Positions 35,422 to 47,137 of a DNA stretch of 64,000 bases are shown here, one piece after another. Below the pieces are notes generated by a model. That model saw only the letters and a program-made list of their open reading frames with translations. It did not search any database and was not told the DNA's origin. Position numbers and translations under genes: made by a program. This stretch comes from Tremella fuciformis (lineage: Eukaryota; Basidiomycota; Tremellomycetes; Tremellales; Tremellaceae), in contig CP136490.1 in NCBI GenBank assembly GCA_032768795.1, positions 3,410,001 through 3,474,000 of the forward strand, written 5' to 3'. How positions within the stretch are numbered: position 1 is the first letter of the stretch; the number at the start of each line of letters is the position of its first letter.

Positions 35422-37164
35422 GATCACGATGTGCGCTGTACGAGGGACGCGGAGGCGGGAAACGTTATCGCGTCATATGGCCCAAGTCTATAAATGGCGA
35501 CCTCTGACCCCAGCAAAAGAGCAAGCCTGATCCTCTCTACGCGTCGGGGTCGGCGCCGAAAGGATCGCCAAGCGCGCCGACAGCGGAGTGAGGGCGGTAT
35601 CGAGTAAGTAGTGAAGCGCGGCAGACAAAGGTGGCGAGCGAGAGCGATGAGATGAAAGGACACGTTGATTAGGATAGCACGTTCGAGCGGTACTCACTTC
35701 CCAAGCAGCGAGCGATGGTGGGCTATTCACGGTCTAGGCTCACGCCTCCTGGTGCCTGGCCCGAATGAGATGCGGTGTGAGTCTGTACGAGTCGCGGTGA
35801 ATGCTGTGTGTGTAGTCTGCATTGTCATTGTGAACGAGGTGGTCAAGGTCGACGATGAGAAAGGCATGAGCCGAAGTCATCTCGGCCGCAATCCGAGATG
35901 TGTCGCTGGAATCGTCGACGCATCCTTTGGCAGCACGGACAATCCACCCGGCCACATGGGGTCCGAGCCGTAATCCACCTTTTTCGATCTGGGACACATG
36001 AGGTGGATGCAAGATACAACACGATTGCTCGATAGCGATACGGAAGGCAGTCGCGTCGGGGCCAGCTTATATCTTCGTGCTCCCCAGTCCCGGTTGCCGA
36101 CGGTCGGATCGTGTTGCGCAGCGATGCGAGATCGGTTTCGAGGGTCATCGACTGCGGTACGGCCCGGGATGCGTTGACCCTATGCCCGTCCTAGGGCAAC
36201 CGGCACGTGTTAATTGACCCTGATGCTGCCGCAGCCTACAACCTCCAGCTGCTCTGACGATCCGTACAGGTTTAGAGTTGGCCGGATGACACCTGACTAG
36301 CGATCGAGGGGGATTCCTAGGCGAGCAGGTGAAACATGCTTGACGGCAAAGCCCCTTCGTCATCTTCCAAGGGCCGCCAAGAGAGAAATGCCGAGATACG
36401 ATCGCACTATCATGAGGGTATGGACAATCGACAGGGAGAAACAGGATGGCAGGACAATACCGATGCCGCCTCGCCTGTGCCGGTGCCGATGGCACGCCGC
36501 CGCCTGCGGTATTACTGCAGCTGACTGCGGGAAGCGGGGACGGGCTGATAAAACGCTGGATACTCATCCTTAGGCAGTTTCTGCGGTTCTATTTCTCGCT
36601 TACGCCATCTGCCTCTGGTCACACGACTGAACCTGCGATGCCATGCTGGCCACGCTCGGCCCCCGGTCATACTACCCCGTCTGATCCTGGTGTCCCTTTG
36701 ATCTTTGGACCGTGGACCCCTTACTCTGTCTGGGCAGCGTGACCACGTCGCCCACTAGGCCACTGGGCCCACGTCCACGACAGCCAGACGCCGAGGCCGA
36801 TAGTCCGCAGTGCGTCGCAAGTCTGATTTTGGCCCGCTCGGCCGTCATCAATCTGCAGCACGAGCACAGTCACTGTATCACAATGTACAGCCATGGACGC
36901 AGTCTCATCCAACAACGCTGACCTACGGGCTTGCATCAACACCGAGGATCTAATCGACATTACAAGGTACTCGACCTCGTACCTCCCTTTAAGGCCAAGG
37001 CCGTCCCTCTACACAGCTCGGGCCTCCCTTTGACCCCTCAATCCTTCTTCCCCGGTCAACCTCAACGCGACCACTTCCCTCGGCAACACCTTTGATCACA
37101 ACACCTACCCTCTGATCTTTCATCGCTTCCTCTCGATACCTGCTCGCTTCGATACCACACTACA
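35422..37164. other. 1.7 kb region without recognisable gene
   Basis: Both strands have only short, overlapping open frames; the longest lack an ATG or begin at weak positions (for example 36336-36524, 62 residues, no family resemblance). Nothing looks like an RNA gene by eye. The last 250 bases are C/T-rich and are probably the promoter of the PAP2 gene. A lineage-specific gene with many small exons or a noncoding RNA cannot be excluded. Confidence 0.35.
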
Positions 37165-38595
37165 ATGTCCAAGGCAGAGGAAATCCCAGCGCTCAGCTTC
37201 ATCCTCGAGCCAGCCCGTAAGTACACCGCCGCCCTCCCACAATTTTCCACCGCCATCAACGCTAGAGGAGAGCCGCGTCAGCTCACATCGCAGTGGTCGC
37301 GGGACTGCTCACGGCCGGATGCCTGCTCAACCGGCGCTCCCCCGCCGACATCCGGCTCGTCCACTCGCTCATGACGCCGCCCGCTACGCCCGCCGTTGCA
37401 GGCCAAGCGACAGCCGATAGGGAGATGCGCTTCCTGTTCTGGAATGTCAAGGTGCCGGACAACAGCCCGTTCAGGATGAACTTTATCTCGCGGCTTCTCG
37501 GCATGTTCCCCTTCTTGTTGGAGGTCTGGTACTGGCTCTTGACGTGAGCACCTGCAGACGTGCAGAGCGAGGATGGGATGTGCTGATTCGCAGGTACTGG
37601 ACGTACCAGATCGCCAGGGCGATGCAGGCGCTCACGATGGGCGAGGGCACGACCAAGTTAGCCGAGAGGCACTCGAAGCAGATTCTCGCGCTGGAGAAGT
37701 GGCTGCATATCGACGTTGAGCTCGCCCTGCAGCACATCGTCATGAAGAACAAGCTCGTGCTGCTCCTTGCCAACAAGTGAGCTCCCCCAATTCCTTTCGC
37801 CATGTAGCGCTGGAAGCTGATGCCAAAGGACCTACGCCATGGTGCACATCCCCGCCACCATCCTCTTCATGGCCTATGCCTATCGACATTTCTCAGCGCC
37901 GACGTTCCAGTCTACCCGGCGTACACTGGTGTTGTCCAACTGCTTGGCATTCATCATCTTCTCCACTTGGCCGTGCATGCCCCCGCGCCTCCTGCCCGCT
38001 CAGTATGGCTACATCGACACGCTCCACGTCGGCAAGGCCGCGAGTAGTACGCCTCATCCCCTTTCAGTATCGATTGAGCCTGACCAGCAGTCTGGACGAC
38101 CAACAAGTTCCAGAATCAGCTTGCGGCCTTCCCTTCGCTCCATTTCGGCTACTCTTTCGTCATGTAGGTCTCGATCGTCTGTCTTCGAGATCTAGTTATT
38201 AACGAACAGCGGCGTATCGCTATTTGTCTACTCGCCCCACCGCCTCGTCAAGTTCCTCGCCCCTCTTTACCCGGCGCTCATCCTCACCGTCATAATGGTG
38301 AGTCTCCTCTCTTATCGCAAGCGCACAATCTGACGCCCAGGCAACGGCAAACCACTACCTCCTCGACGCGTTCGGCGGTTTCCTCGTGACCATCTGCGCC
38401 TACCGACTGAACCGCCTCCTTCTCAACCTGCGCCCGATCGAGGAGTGGTTCTTCTGGGCGCTGAGGACAGAGAAGCCAATGGACAAGGCGGACTTTGACA
38501 CCTGCGTCAACAGGGAGAAGATTATGGCCCCGGCGAGCCCAGGGCGCGAGAGGGACATGTCCCAGCGCCCACTGCTGTCGAGCATACGCGAGTAG
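37165..38595 (+). CDS. PAP2-superfamily (Aur1/IPC synthase-like) integral membrane protein
   Basis: Model join(37165..37216,37294..37543,37594..37776,37829..38046,38088..38163,38210..38297,38341..38595), 373 residues. Multiple hydrophobic helices (FLLEVWYWLLTYWTYQI, HIPATILFMAYAYRHF, LVLSNCLAFIIFSTWP) surround the PAP2 active-site motifs AAFPSLHFGYSFVIG (SxH-type) and ANHYLLDAFGG (HxxxD-type). This layout matches the PAP2_3 group, which includes inositol phosphorylceramide synthase Aur1 and related phosphotransferases. An ER or Golgi lipid phosphotransferase or phosphatase role is expected. The substrate is not defined by sequence, and overall length and spacing leave a non-Aur1 paralogue equally possible. 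The HxxxD motif is completed after the intron at 38298. Confidence 0.8.
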
Positions 38596-39071
38596 GCGTG
38601 CGCTCGTTGGTGAAGTATACGGACCGTTCTTCCCGATCCTGCCTGATTGCATCATGCACACGTTCCATCACGCACCCGTGTCTGACCTGCATTGCGTTGC
38701 TTCGTAGTGCTGCGCTGGTTGACCTCGACATCCGGCTGAGACGGAGGACCGCGATATTTCGAACTGAATCGCGGAGTGTCGCTTCTGTTCCGACGCATGG
38801 ACGTGCTGCGAGGCAATAGGGAAAAGGGCTCATCTCTTGCGACTTTATGACACACCGGCGACCCGCGACTCGGGATCCTTTGGCCTATCGCCTTTGGAGG
38901 AAATGGGGTGAGCACTGAGTTCTGACGAGTGTGGCTGCGAGTGTGGCGGAATACACCGTCCATAGGACACGGCGCAGATCATCTCCACGGCGGTGCAGTA
39001 CGACCCGATCGTCGCCGCCATCAACACGTAGATGTCGCGCACGATCGACGAGCAGGTATGCGCAGTCGAGA

Positions 39072-39092
39072 AGCATCAGCATCAGCATCAGC
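39072..39092. repeat. Short AGCATC tandem repeat
   Basis: Three and a half tandem AGCATC hexamers. Not inside any supported gene; low significance. Confidence 0.6.
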
Positions 39093-40268
39093 CTCGGTAC
39101 ACGGAAAGCGGAGAAGCGACGACAGAGCCGGCCGCGTGCTGTCTCGCACGCATCTACTTGAAACGCCTCGGCTCCACAGCTCGTCCAGGGGCTGCCGGCG
39201 GCATCCCAGAGTCCCGAATCGCAGCTGGTCCACGACTTCGGTAATTGAAACGAGGTGCTGCGTTTGGGAAATCGAAAGGATCTCTCAGCAACCTGTTGCT
39301 CGCTTCACGGCGACATCAGCTGACGACTGGTTGGGTTTGACGTTTGCACATGCCTGGCCCCTGCCCGCGGCTCTGGTCCTTGTCTTCTGGGCATTCGGGA
39401 CTGGGCTTTGGCTGAGTTTTGGGGTGGCAGCTGATCATCCGTACAGCCGGAGCTGAAGGGAGGGACGGATGGGCGTTGGGGTGGCACGTAGCTGACTTCT
39501 AACCAAACCAAAGTGGCGGGTCGGGTCGTGGGGGCACACCACTGGCCGTCCACGCCAGTCCAACCCAGTGGCTGTGACTGGACGAGGCGATCGGCAGTCA
39601 CCACACATACACCGCGTCCTCTGTCCTCTGGTGAGCGACAGACAAGACCAGCCTAGCCGCGCCGCTCGTGCCGACGTGCGACGCCCGAAGATCGAGTCCG
39701 AACGAGCGGACGAGCTAAAAGGAAGCGAGCACACAAACGAGGCAGGCCAAGACTTGATCAGACTTGATCAGACACGCCGCCGATCCCTCCCGGGATGCCG
39801 GGGAGAGGGGTGACAACGAGGCAAGCGCAAGCGCGCCAAAGGGAGGGTGACTCCCCTCCCGCCGTCCTTTCGCTTCTCTCTGACTCTAGTCGCATGATCT
39901 CCTCCCTTCCCCTTGGCCCGCGGACCCTGCAAAAGACGAGTGGGAGGCACGGTGATGCGTGACTACTCATCATCCATCACTCATCACTGACTCGCTCGGC
40001 CGGGACGCACCGAGCACCGAGCCGCGGATCGGTCTCGTCCTGTCGTGCGTTTACGTTTACGCTTGCCCTGCCTTCCTTTGGGTATGTCTCGAGCCTTGGA
40101 CCATGCCACGGGCAGAGGGTACAACCTGCTGGCAGGCGAGTCCGACAGCTTCTCCGTGGTCGGGTGTGCGCCGTGTAGACAAGAACTAGCTTCTTTGCTC
40201 GACTGGGTCCCGCCGATCCCCTCCTCCTCCCTCGTTGGTTGGCTGTCCTTTCGGACGCACAGAAAAAG

Positions 40269-40288
40269 GGCAGGCAGGCAGGCAGGCA
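40269..40288. repeat. (GGCA)5 microsatellite
   Basis: Five perfect GGCA units in the region upstream of the C2H2 gene. Confidence 0.8.
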
Positions 40289-40469
40289 GAGATCGCACAA
40301 CGCACAACCTCGCTGCTCTTCTTCTTGTTCTTCTCGCGAAATCCGTCGTGCAGGTCGGTCGTCACCGCTTGACAACCGCCCGAAGCGACCCGCGACACCG
40401 GGGCCGAGACTAGACTGTACGGAGCACGGACCTCTTCTTCTCGGGAATAAAAAAGAGGTGAGTCTTGCG

Positions 40470-40478
40470 TATATAATA
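40470..40478 (+). promoter_or_regulatory. TATA-like box upstream of the C2H2 gene
   Basis: TATATAATA, about 325 bases before the proposed ATG at 40803 and followed by a C/T-rich leader. A core-promoter role is inferred only from sequence and position. Confidence 0.3.
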
Positions 40479-40802
40479 CCTTGTGTCTGTTGTCCCTGGT
40501 GCTCCACCCACATCCACATACAAACAGAGTAGATCGCCAGTGTCCTTTGCCCTTGTCCAGACTCACCTCAGATCACCATCACCATCGGCGCCGACCGACC
40601 CAGCCACCCACCCACCCACCTTGCGGCACCCATCTATCTTCGCATTCGCTCCTCTTTGCTTCGCAGGACGTCAGCTTCTCACGCGGCCCTCGCTCGCTGC
40701 GTCATCTCTCACGAACACGTAGTCTCCCCAAAATCGTACAGAGAAGAGAAAAAATAAAAAGCCCACAACCCCCGTCCTCAGAGCACCAGCTTGCCAAGAG
40801 AC

Positions 40803-43176
40803 ATGCTCCCCTCCCACACCTCTGGACCATCTACATCCACCACCCAATGTCAGCCACCCGACGGCCACGAACCTGATCATGATCTCCAGGTCCCGGTCGA
40901 CGCCCCCGCCCCGCCCACAGACATGTTCGACCCGGGATCTGCTTCTGCCACGGTCCCAGTCGCACCTACAGCCGAAGTACAGAGGCAGCTGCAGGTAGGC
41001 AGCTGGTGGGATACGGCAGTCGAGCCGCCCCAGCCAGCCCAGACGGCGCTACTCGCCATGCCACAACCGCCTCAACCCCAGCCCCAGCCGTACATCTCGA
41101 CGTTCGACCCGCCTCCCCAATCCATCGCGCTCGCATCGACGTTCGACACCAGTCACACGCCGTCAGCGTGCACGACCGCCTCGATCGGCTCAAACACCAA
41201 CACCTGGGACATCTCCCATTCTCCCCTCGCACAGACACATCAGCCGACGAGCAGCTGGGAGACATACCCCTTTCCACCCCTGCCTTTCTTCCCGGACACC
41301 CCGGCAGGATACGCCAACGCGGCAACGACAGCTCCCGCAACGGCATCGGTGCCCAGCGCCGCAGTGGCGCCCGACTGTGCTCCCGCCGCAGACGACCTCG
41401 CTGGCGTGACCACCCCTGTGCCCGTACTCCCTTTCCGGACCACCATAGACGGCCCCCCAAGTCATCCGTCGACAATCTCATTGTCACTCGCATCCTTTGC
41501 CGGCTCCCTGGGGGAGGATGACTCTGACATGCCCCTGTCGGCGGTCGGCTCAAGTTGGAGCTCCGAGCCTTCGTCCTCTGCCCTCGACTCGGCCGTCGCC
41601 ATGATGGCAGCGATGAGCGGTACCGGCTCGGCTCCTGATGCCGGTGCGGAAGGTCTCGTCAATACGGTCAACCACACGGGCAGCCTTGCCGCCAATGGGA
41701 CGACTGGCGATTCCCAGCCTCTGCAGTGGCAAGGCAGTGTGCTGAACATGCCGGGCGGCCCGCTCCTCCCTGCCGCCGGCTTCACCTCGGACCTCTTGCC
41801 CCAGCCACCACCGTCCCAGTTCTTGGACGAAGAGCCCGTTCCGTCGTTCCCACTCGCACAATGGGACTGCCCTCTCCCTGGCGGCCACTCCTTCTTCCCG
41901 CGCGTCGACCCCAGTCGCCCGACCAGCCGCGGCCGAGGCAAGGGCAAAGGCAAGTCGGACGAGCCTCATATCTCCCCACCTACCCACGACATGGCCCCAT
42001 CTGCAGTGCCACCCTGCGGCGCCGAAGGCCTGCCCGCTGGTCAGCCCATGTTCGCTGTGCGTAACATGTCGCCGAGATTCCAGACGCTCGCACCGGTCGG
42101 CCTGCCCTCGGGGCTCGAGCAGCACCTCGCACCGCCCCTCAACTTCTCCCTCCAGCCCCCTCCGCCCGAGTTCATGCTGGGCGTACGACCCAGCACCTCG
42201 CTACCCCTCCTCACTCAGCACCTCCCGCGATACGGTACGATGAATCAGCTGCCCGAGGCGCCAAGGGTAAACGGGTGGATCCCGCCACAAGACCGTGCGA
42301 TCCCACCTCGACCCCGCCGACCAGTGCCTGCCGCCTTCCTCGATGTCATCTGCCCGCGCGAGTGCCTGCCCGGCGCGCCAGGAGCGCCCGTGCCGCAACA
42401 CGAATCAATGTCGCCCGAGGACGAGTACCGGATGCGCCGGGGCATGTTCGCTCCCTCTGTCAATACGTCAGCCAACGTCTGGAGCCACCTGCCTCCGGAT
42501 TTTGGCAATGACCAAGACGACTCGCCTCCCCTCACGCCCTCGACACCACGATCGCCATCATACGAGCGAGAAGCACCCGTGCGGATCCCGACTGTGCCCA
42601 GTATTCCTGCTCCCGCTCCGCCTCCGGTTCGGTACACTCAGACCCAGCCAACTGGGACCGTCAGTAACGGCTCATCGCCGAGATCAAAGTCTTCCAGGCG
42701 TAAGAAGGGGTCTATGAACGATAAGGAGAACAAGTCATCTCCGAAGAGCAACCGCGTAAGCTGGCATGACGCTCCCGAGTACTTCAGCTGAACTTCAGGC
42801 TACGCTGTCCGAGCGAAGGGTCTGGCCGTGTCCTCATTGCAGCATGAGGTTCACGAGACGGAGCGATCTCGACGTGAGCTAAGCACAGGATAGATGGGAT
42901 CTCAGCTGACATTCAGCGCCACGCAAAAACGAAGCACAGTGAGTGATCTCAGCTCACATTGCGCATGTTCGTCAGCTGATGAGCAGACCCGCACAAGGTT
43001 GGGCACCACTACTGTCCCGTGTGCAACTACAGCCACGTAGGTCGGACGAGCGGAGGCGAGGCGAGGCGGGATACTTACGGCAGGCTCGCGAAGACAAGTT
43101 CAACTCGCACATGGCGACAGCGCATCCGTTGTTCGCAGCGGGCTCGGCGTTGCGGGGACACGGGCGGGGTATGTGA
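40803..43176 (+). CDS. Large disordered protein ending in two C2H2 zinc fingers; probable transcription factor
   Basis: Model join(40803..42755,42799..42873,42917..42938,42987..43036,43084..43176), 730 residues. The first exon alone reads open to a stop at 42789, but a GTAAGC donor at 42756 starts four short introns (43, 43, 48 and 47 bases, each with a branch-like site), and all phases close. The joined C-terminus contains CPHCSMRFTRRSDLDRHAKT followed by KH, a classic C-x2-C-x12-H-x4-H finger, then CPVCNYSHAREDKFNSHMAT with AH, a second finger. The first 650 residues are Pro/Ser/Thr/Gln-rich and disordered, with no other domain. A DNA-binding regulator is the natural reading; targets are unknown. 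A retained first intron would give a 662-residue protein without fingers. Confidence 0.78.
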
Positions 43177-43553
43177 GGGGAGTTTTGGGCACGTTGATGG
43201 GTGGCCTGCTTGGCGTTCGCTGCTTGATATTTGGTGCTTGGCCATTCTTGCTCTACGAGTACAGCGCTTGCGTTGTGCTTTTGCTTCTTGCGTCTTGCTT
43301 CTTGCTTCTTGGCGGTGCTTGTAGCTCTGGATTTGGGCGAGAGAAGGGGGACTTGGCGCATCAAGGGAGAGGAGAAGACAGTAAGGCACTACCCAGCATG
43401 GCGATACCCATACGCATACTCTTAGCATGGCAGGCGGCTGTGTTTGAGGAGATACAGCATCTGCTTGGATCAGCATAGCAAACGGATCTGTCAACGCATC
43501 ACCGCCGCACTCACCATCCTCGACTGTCAGGCTACATCCCCGTTGAGCGCCGC
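43177..43553. other. Intergenic between convergent genes, with TTGCTTC repeats
   Basis: 3' sequences of the C2H2 gene and of frataxin. Around 43280-43313 there is an imperfect TTGCTTC/TTGCGTC tandem repeat. No gene is supported. Confidence 0.45.
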
Positions 43554-44330
43554 TCATCTCAACCCCAGGCCAGGCCACTCATCCCCCACCTTGCCCGCAG
43601 AGCGCAAGACATCCCCCACCTCCTTGTCCAGCACCGCGCCCAGCGTCACGCCCCTCAGCCGGAAATGCACCCACGTCCCCTCTGGCGACCGGCCGAATCG
43701 CGCCGGACCAGAGACGGGCGATGAGATCCAGATTTGCTGGTTGGGCGGCTGCTTGTTGATGACCCATTGGCCGGGCGGGAGCGTGAGGTTCATCACGCCC
43801 GACTGGGCGTCAGCCCTCGTCCCCTGCCCCTTCGTCTTCGCAACCCTCGCTCGGCTCGAATCTGCCCGGACGGAGGGGACAGCGATACAGAGATGGTGCC
43901 TCGCTGCGCTCGGCACACTCACGCTGTACTCGACCTCCCACTCGCCCTGGCCGTACTCCTCACACACCCCCTCGAGGGACTCATGCAGCCTGTCCAGATC
44001 CTCGTCCGCCACTTCGTCATACTCGCTCGCCGACATCGGTCTATCGTCAGCTCCCCGGCTTGGCGGCAGAGACTCCAAGGAAGGGGGGACGTACTGAATA
44101 TCGATGCCTTCTGCCGCTGTGGACTCTGGCAGGATCTGTCTCGACGACGAGGCAGAGGCGTGCATGTGCCTCTGCGGCGGGCGGGAGGACACTGGTCGGG
44201 TGAGGAGGGGAGCGGATGGCGAGCTGGCCAGTGCGGTCGGCAGGACGCGTGGTCGTGCATGTACCCTATGGCTGGCTGTCACGCTCGACCGGGCTGTCGC
44301 CACTGCCCGGAGGCCTGCTCGAGATGACAT
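43554..44330 (-). CDS. YFH1: Frataxin, mitochondrial iron-sulfur cluster assembly protein
   Basis: Model complement(join(43554..43802,43923..44040,44095..44330)), 200 residues. Frataxin activates the cysteine desulfurase complex in mitochondrial Fe-S synthesis. Visible are the acidic helix SEYDEVADEDLDRLHESLE, WEVEYSSGVMNLTL formed across the second intron, and the core GQWVINKQPPNQQIWISSPV followed by SGPARF. The N-terminal 75 residues are Arg/Ser/Ala-rich, as in an import presequence. Both introns (54 and 120 bases) are multiples of three without stops, so the unspliced frame also reads through. Removing them restores the family spacing (EYS joined to GVMNL). Downstream on the same strand as the MSC7 gene. 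Confidence 0.95.
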   Translation of the reverse strand: MSSRAGLRAVATARSSVTASHRVHARPRVLPTALASSPSAPLLTRPVSSRPPQRHMHASASSSRQILPESTAAEGIDIQYVPPSLESLPPSRGADDRPMSASEYDEVADEDLDRLHESLEGVCEEYGQGEWEVEYSVSVPSAARHHLCIAVPSVRADSSRARVAKTKGQGTRADAQSGVMNLTLPPGQWVINKQPPNQQIWISSPVSGPARFGRSPEGTWVHFRLRGVTLGAVLDKEVGDVLRSAGKVGDEWPGLGLR

Positions 44331-44483
44331 CTTGATATGTGGCTATGAAGAACGAATTGACGCCAGCCGAAAGAGCAGCACGCCATATTCTGCCCTCCGG
44401 CCAAGTCAATTCCGGCATTCTGGACGTGCCTGTCTTCCTCACCGAGGGCAAAGAGAAGTGGCATTTTCACACTACGAGCTATG

Positions 44484-46909
44484 TTATGGCTTCTGCAACG
44501 ACGCCTTGACCACCTTCGCCAACCCCTTCACACGACCAAAGATACTATCGGCATACACCACGCCTAAGAGGCCCTGCAAGAAGCCCGAATATATCTCTCT
44601 TCGAGGTATAGGGAAATCTGTCCGCTCAGCTCCTGTCCAGTGTGCACGACCTGTACTCGCCGACTGGCCGAGGTATCGGCGTCCGGATCCACTTGAAGAA
44701 TCGGTCCTCTGTGACGGATTTCGTCGAGCACAGGCCCCGTAGACCCTCTTCTCCAGCTTGAGGTCAGCTGAGCAGCCTGACGACCAAAGCAAAATTCACC
44801 AAACCGCCCGTGGCCGGAACTTTTGACACCCCCGAATGGCATGCCTTGGTTGAGGTAGAACACGGCCTACTGATCAGCTTGGCGAAAACATTCCTGACTA
44901 TTGCAGCTGACGAAACTGCTCGTCAGCTTGATAACAGGGTCGTGAGAGCACCTACTCGTTTACAGCAACCATCCCGCATTCCAGCTCTTGGGCAACCCGG
45001 CGGCACTCATTTCTGTCACTGCCGAACACTGCAGCCCCGAGACCATATCGGCTCTCGTTGAGCAAACGAATCGCCTCGTCCACCGAATCGTACGGAACGA
45101 CAGTCATGATCGGCGCAAACACTTCCTCCTGTGCCAACTCCATGTCCATCGTCACGTCCACCACCAATGTCGGGGTGAAGTACGCGGCTTGCGGATAGTC
45201 CGGGTGCTGGTATGCCGATCCACCGGCCAAGACACGGGCGCCAGCTTTGCCTGCAGCAGCTACGATCTGCTCGAGCCGAGGTATTGGCGCGCGCGAGATC
45301 AGAGCGCCGACGTCGGGCCCTGGCCGCAGAGCTTTGACGCGTTCGAGAACAAGCTCGATCAGCTTCTCTTGCAAGTGGCGCGGGACGAGGAATCGTTCAA
45401 AGCCGATGCAGTTCTGTCCCGCTCCTTGGCTGAACGTCAGGACAGTCGACCGCGAGACTGCCGACTCACAAAGCGCCCCGAAGCAAGGTGCTGGCAAAGA
45501 AGTCCAGGTCGACAGATGGCAACAAGAATGCGGGATCTTTCCCGCCGAGCTCAATGCACGTAGGCGCCATGATCTCGGCTGCAGCACGTGCGACCTGAGC
45601 AATCAGCTGGATTGCTATCTCTGCCAGCTTCACTGACCTTACGTCCGACAGGCTCGCTACCAATGACTGGGAATAAGTCTGGTGGAAGCAAAACCGCACG
45701 GTGTACTCACAAGTGACATGTCGGATGAGAGGGTTGCGAGTGACAGTTTCCGCCACTTCTGGCAGGGCAACTACCAGCTGCAATACTTCTTCATCCAGAC
45801 CACATGCTCTGAGGCAGGCCCGGATCCCACCAGCAAACCACATTGAGCTCCACGCGACTTGTTCTGAGCACTTGAGGACAATGGTGTTGCCAGAAAATAA
45901 TGCGGCAAGGATCGGGCTGATGAGATTGTGGAAGCTGTAGTTCCAGGAGACACACGCGAGCACCGTTCCCAGCGGTCGATAAAAGACCTGCATCTCAGCT
46001 GGGAGCAGGTCACGAAGGCCGACCTACCTTGGAGACTTTATGTGCCAGGAGTAGGTTTGTCGGGCGGCTCTGGGGCGAAAGAGCCCTCTCGCCGTGCTTG
46101 ATCAACCTGATGTCAGCTTTCTAGTCAGCGTGGGGAACGGAGGGATATTCACCAGTCCAGCTTGGACAGCGTGACGAGGATCTCGCCAAAAGTCGCATCG
46201 ACGCCTATCCTCTCAGTGACGGTGTCAGTGGTGGCAGAGGAGTCACATACGAGTCTTGCCTGTATCTCTGCAGGCGACGTCCAAGATGACTTCCATGTCC
46301 CGCAGCACCCATGCTTTCAGACTCCGCATGAGCATCTGCCGCTGGGCGAAGCTCGTCGCAGCCCATCTGGGCTGGGCATCGTGTGCCTTTTGGACTTGGG
46401 CAGCCACCTCTTCTTTGCTGAGCAGAGGCAGGGTCGTCAGGTGGTACTGAACATGAGCTCCTCATGCGGGTCCAAATCGATTGAGCTCACGCCAGTGGAC
46501 GGGTCGAAACATGTGATGTGTTTCCGTGATTGACCCGCCTGATGCGACTCAGGCGGCAGAAGAGACCCATCGGCCTCGTGTGAGAAAATCGAGGGGTCTT
46601 CAATGACCTTCCCGACCCAAGATGGGCCCGCTTCCTCTGTCTTCGTCGTGCGTCTACTGGATGGGACGGGCTTACCTTTGGCGCTGGCCACTCGAAGGGG
46701 ACGACTCGTCGGCTGAGACGGTAGGTCTGCCATCTCCTCCAGTACTCAGGTAATTTGTAGGCGATTACCACAGCCGCAATAGACAGGTTGAGCGGTGTGG
46801 GCGGGTTGTAAATGGCCCGCCATACTTGGCCAAGCGTCACTAGGGATAGTGCCTGTAGAAGGTCTCGGGCCCAAGCCCCCAAGTCGTTCCGAATATCAAT
46901 GGCGGTCAT
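44484..46909 (-). CDS. MSC7: Membrane-anchored aldehyde dehydrogenase, MSC7 type
   Basis: A gene of about eleven exons with start at 46909 and stop at 44484. The N-terminus has a hydrophobic helix (NLSIAAVVIAYKL) that anchors the enzyme, as in yeast Msc7. After splicing the ALDH core is complete: DTGKTRVDATFGEIL, LGTVLACVSWNYSFHNLISP, FIGSEPVGRKVA, the catalytic-base motif ELGGKDP, the catalytic cysteine in GQNCIGFERF, EEVFAPIMTVVPYDS, and MPFGGVKSSGHGRFAG. The last intron (GTCGTG donor) was placed because it reaches the C-terminal EIYSGFLQGLLGVVYADSIF in frame. Most introns are 40-50 bases. Exact borders of the second and last introns are the least certain. Its stop lies 153 bases upstream of the frataxin ATG in tandem. 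Confidence 0.87.
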
Positions 46910-47137
46910 CTCGAAGTCGATGCTTGCACCATAGGACTCTGTCAGGTCTCTTCTCCTGCACTCCGAGGTGTGTTATATAGGAAGAAGAGACAGGCGCGTC
47001 CATTCGGCACGGACTCTGGCAGTGACTTCCCCACTTTGACCCCACTCTGACGTTTCAGGCACCTCGGCCGACAAAACGACTCAAAGCTCGTCTGCAAAGA
47101 CACTAAAATCTCACTCTCCACAACGGTGCTCAGCGTC

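Larger units (their letters stand above)
38596..40802. other. 2.2 kb region, promoter and leader of the C2H2 gene; no other gene supported
   Basis: Open frames on both strands lack family resemblance and mostly begin at non-ATG codons. A minus-strand piece near 38845-39042 contains a moderately hydrophobic stretch but no supporting exons. The right 800 bases are rich in C/T and A tracts and look like a long promoter and 5' UTR. Long leaders are common for regulatory genes in this group. Confidence 0.35.

Noticed and set aside
38929..39456. 175-residue + strand frame in the gap
   Set aside because: Starts at a non-ATG codon, His/Arg/Ser low complexity, no splice or family support.
42756..42791. 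Stop at 42789 as the end of the long Pro/Ser-rich protein
   Set aside because: A good donor at 42756 and four further introns lead in phase to two perfect C2H2 fingers, which is unlikely by chance.
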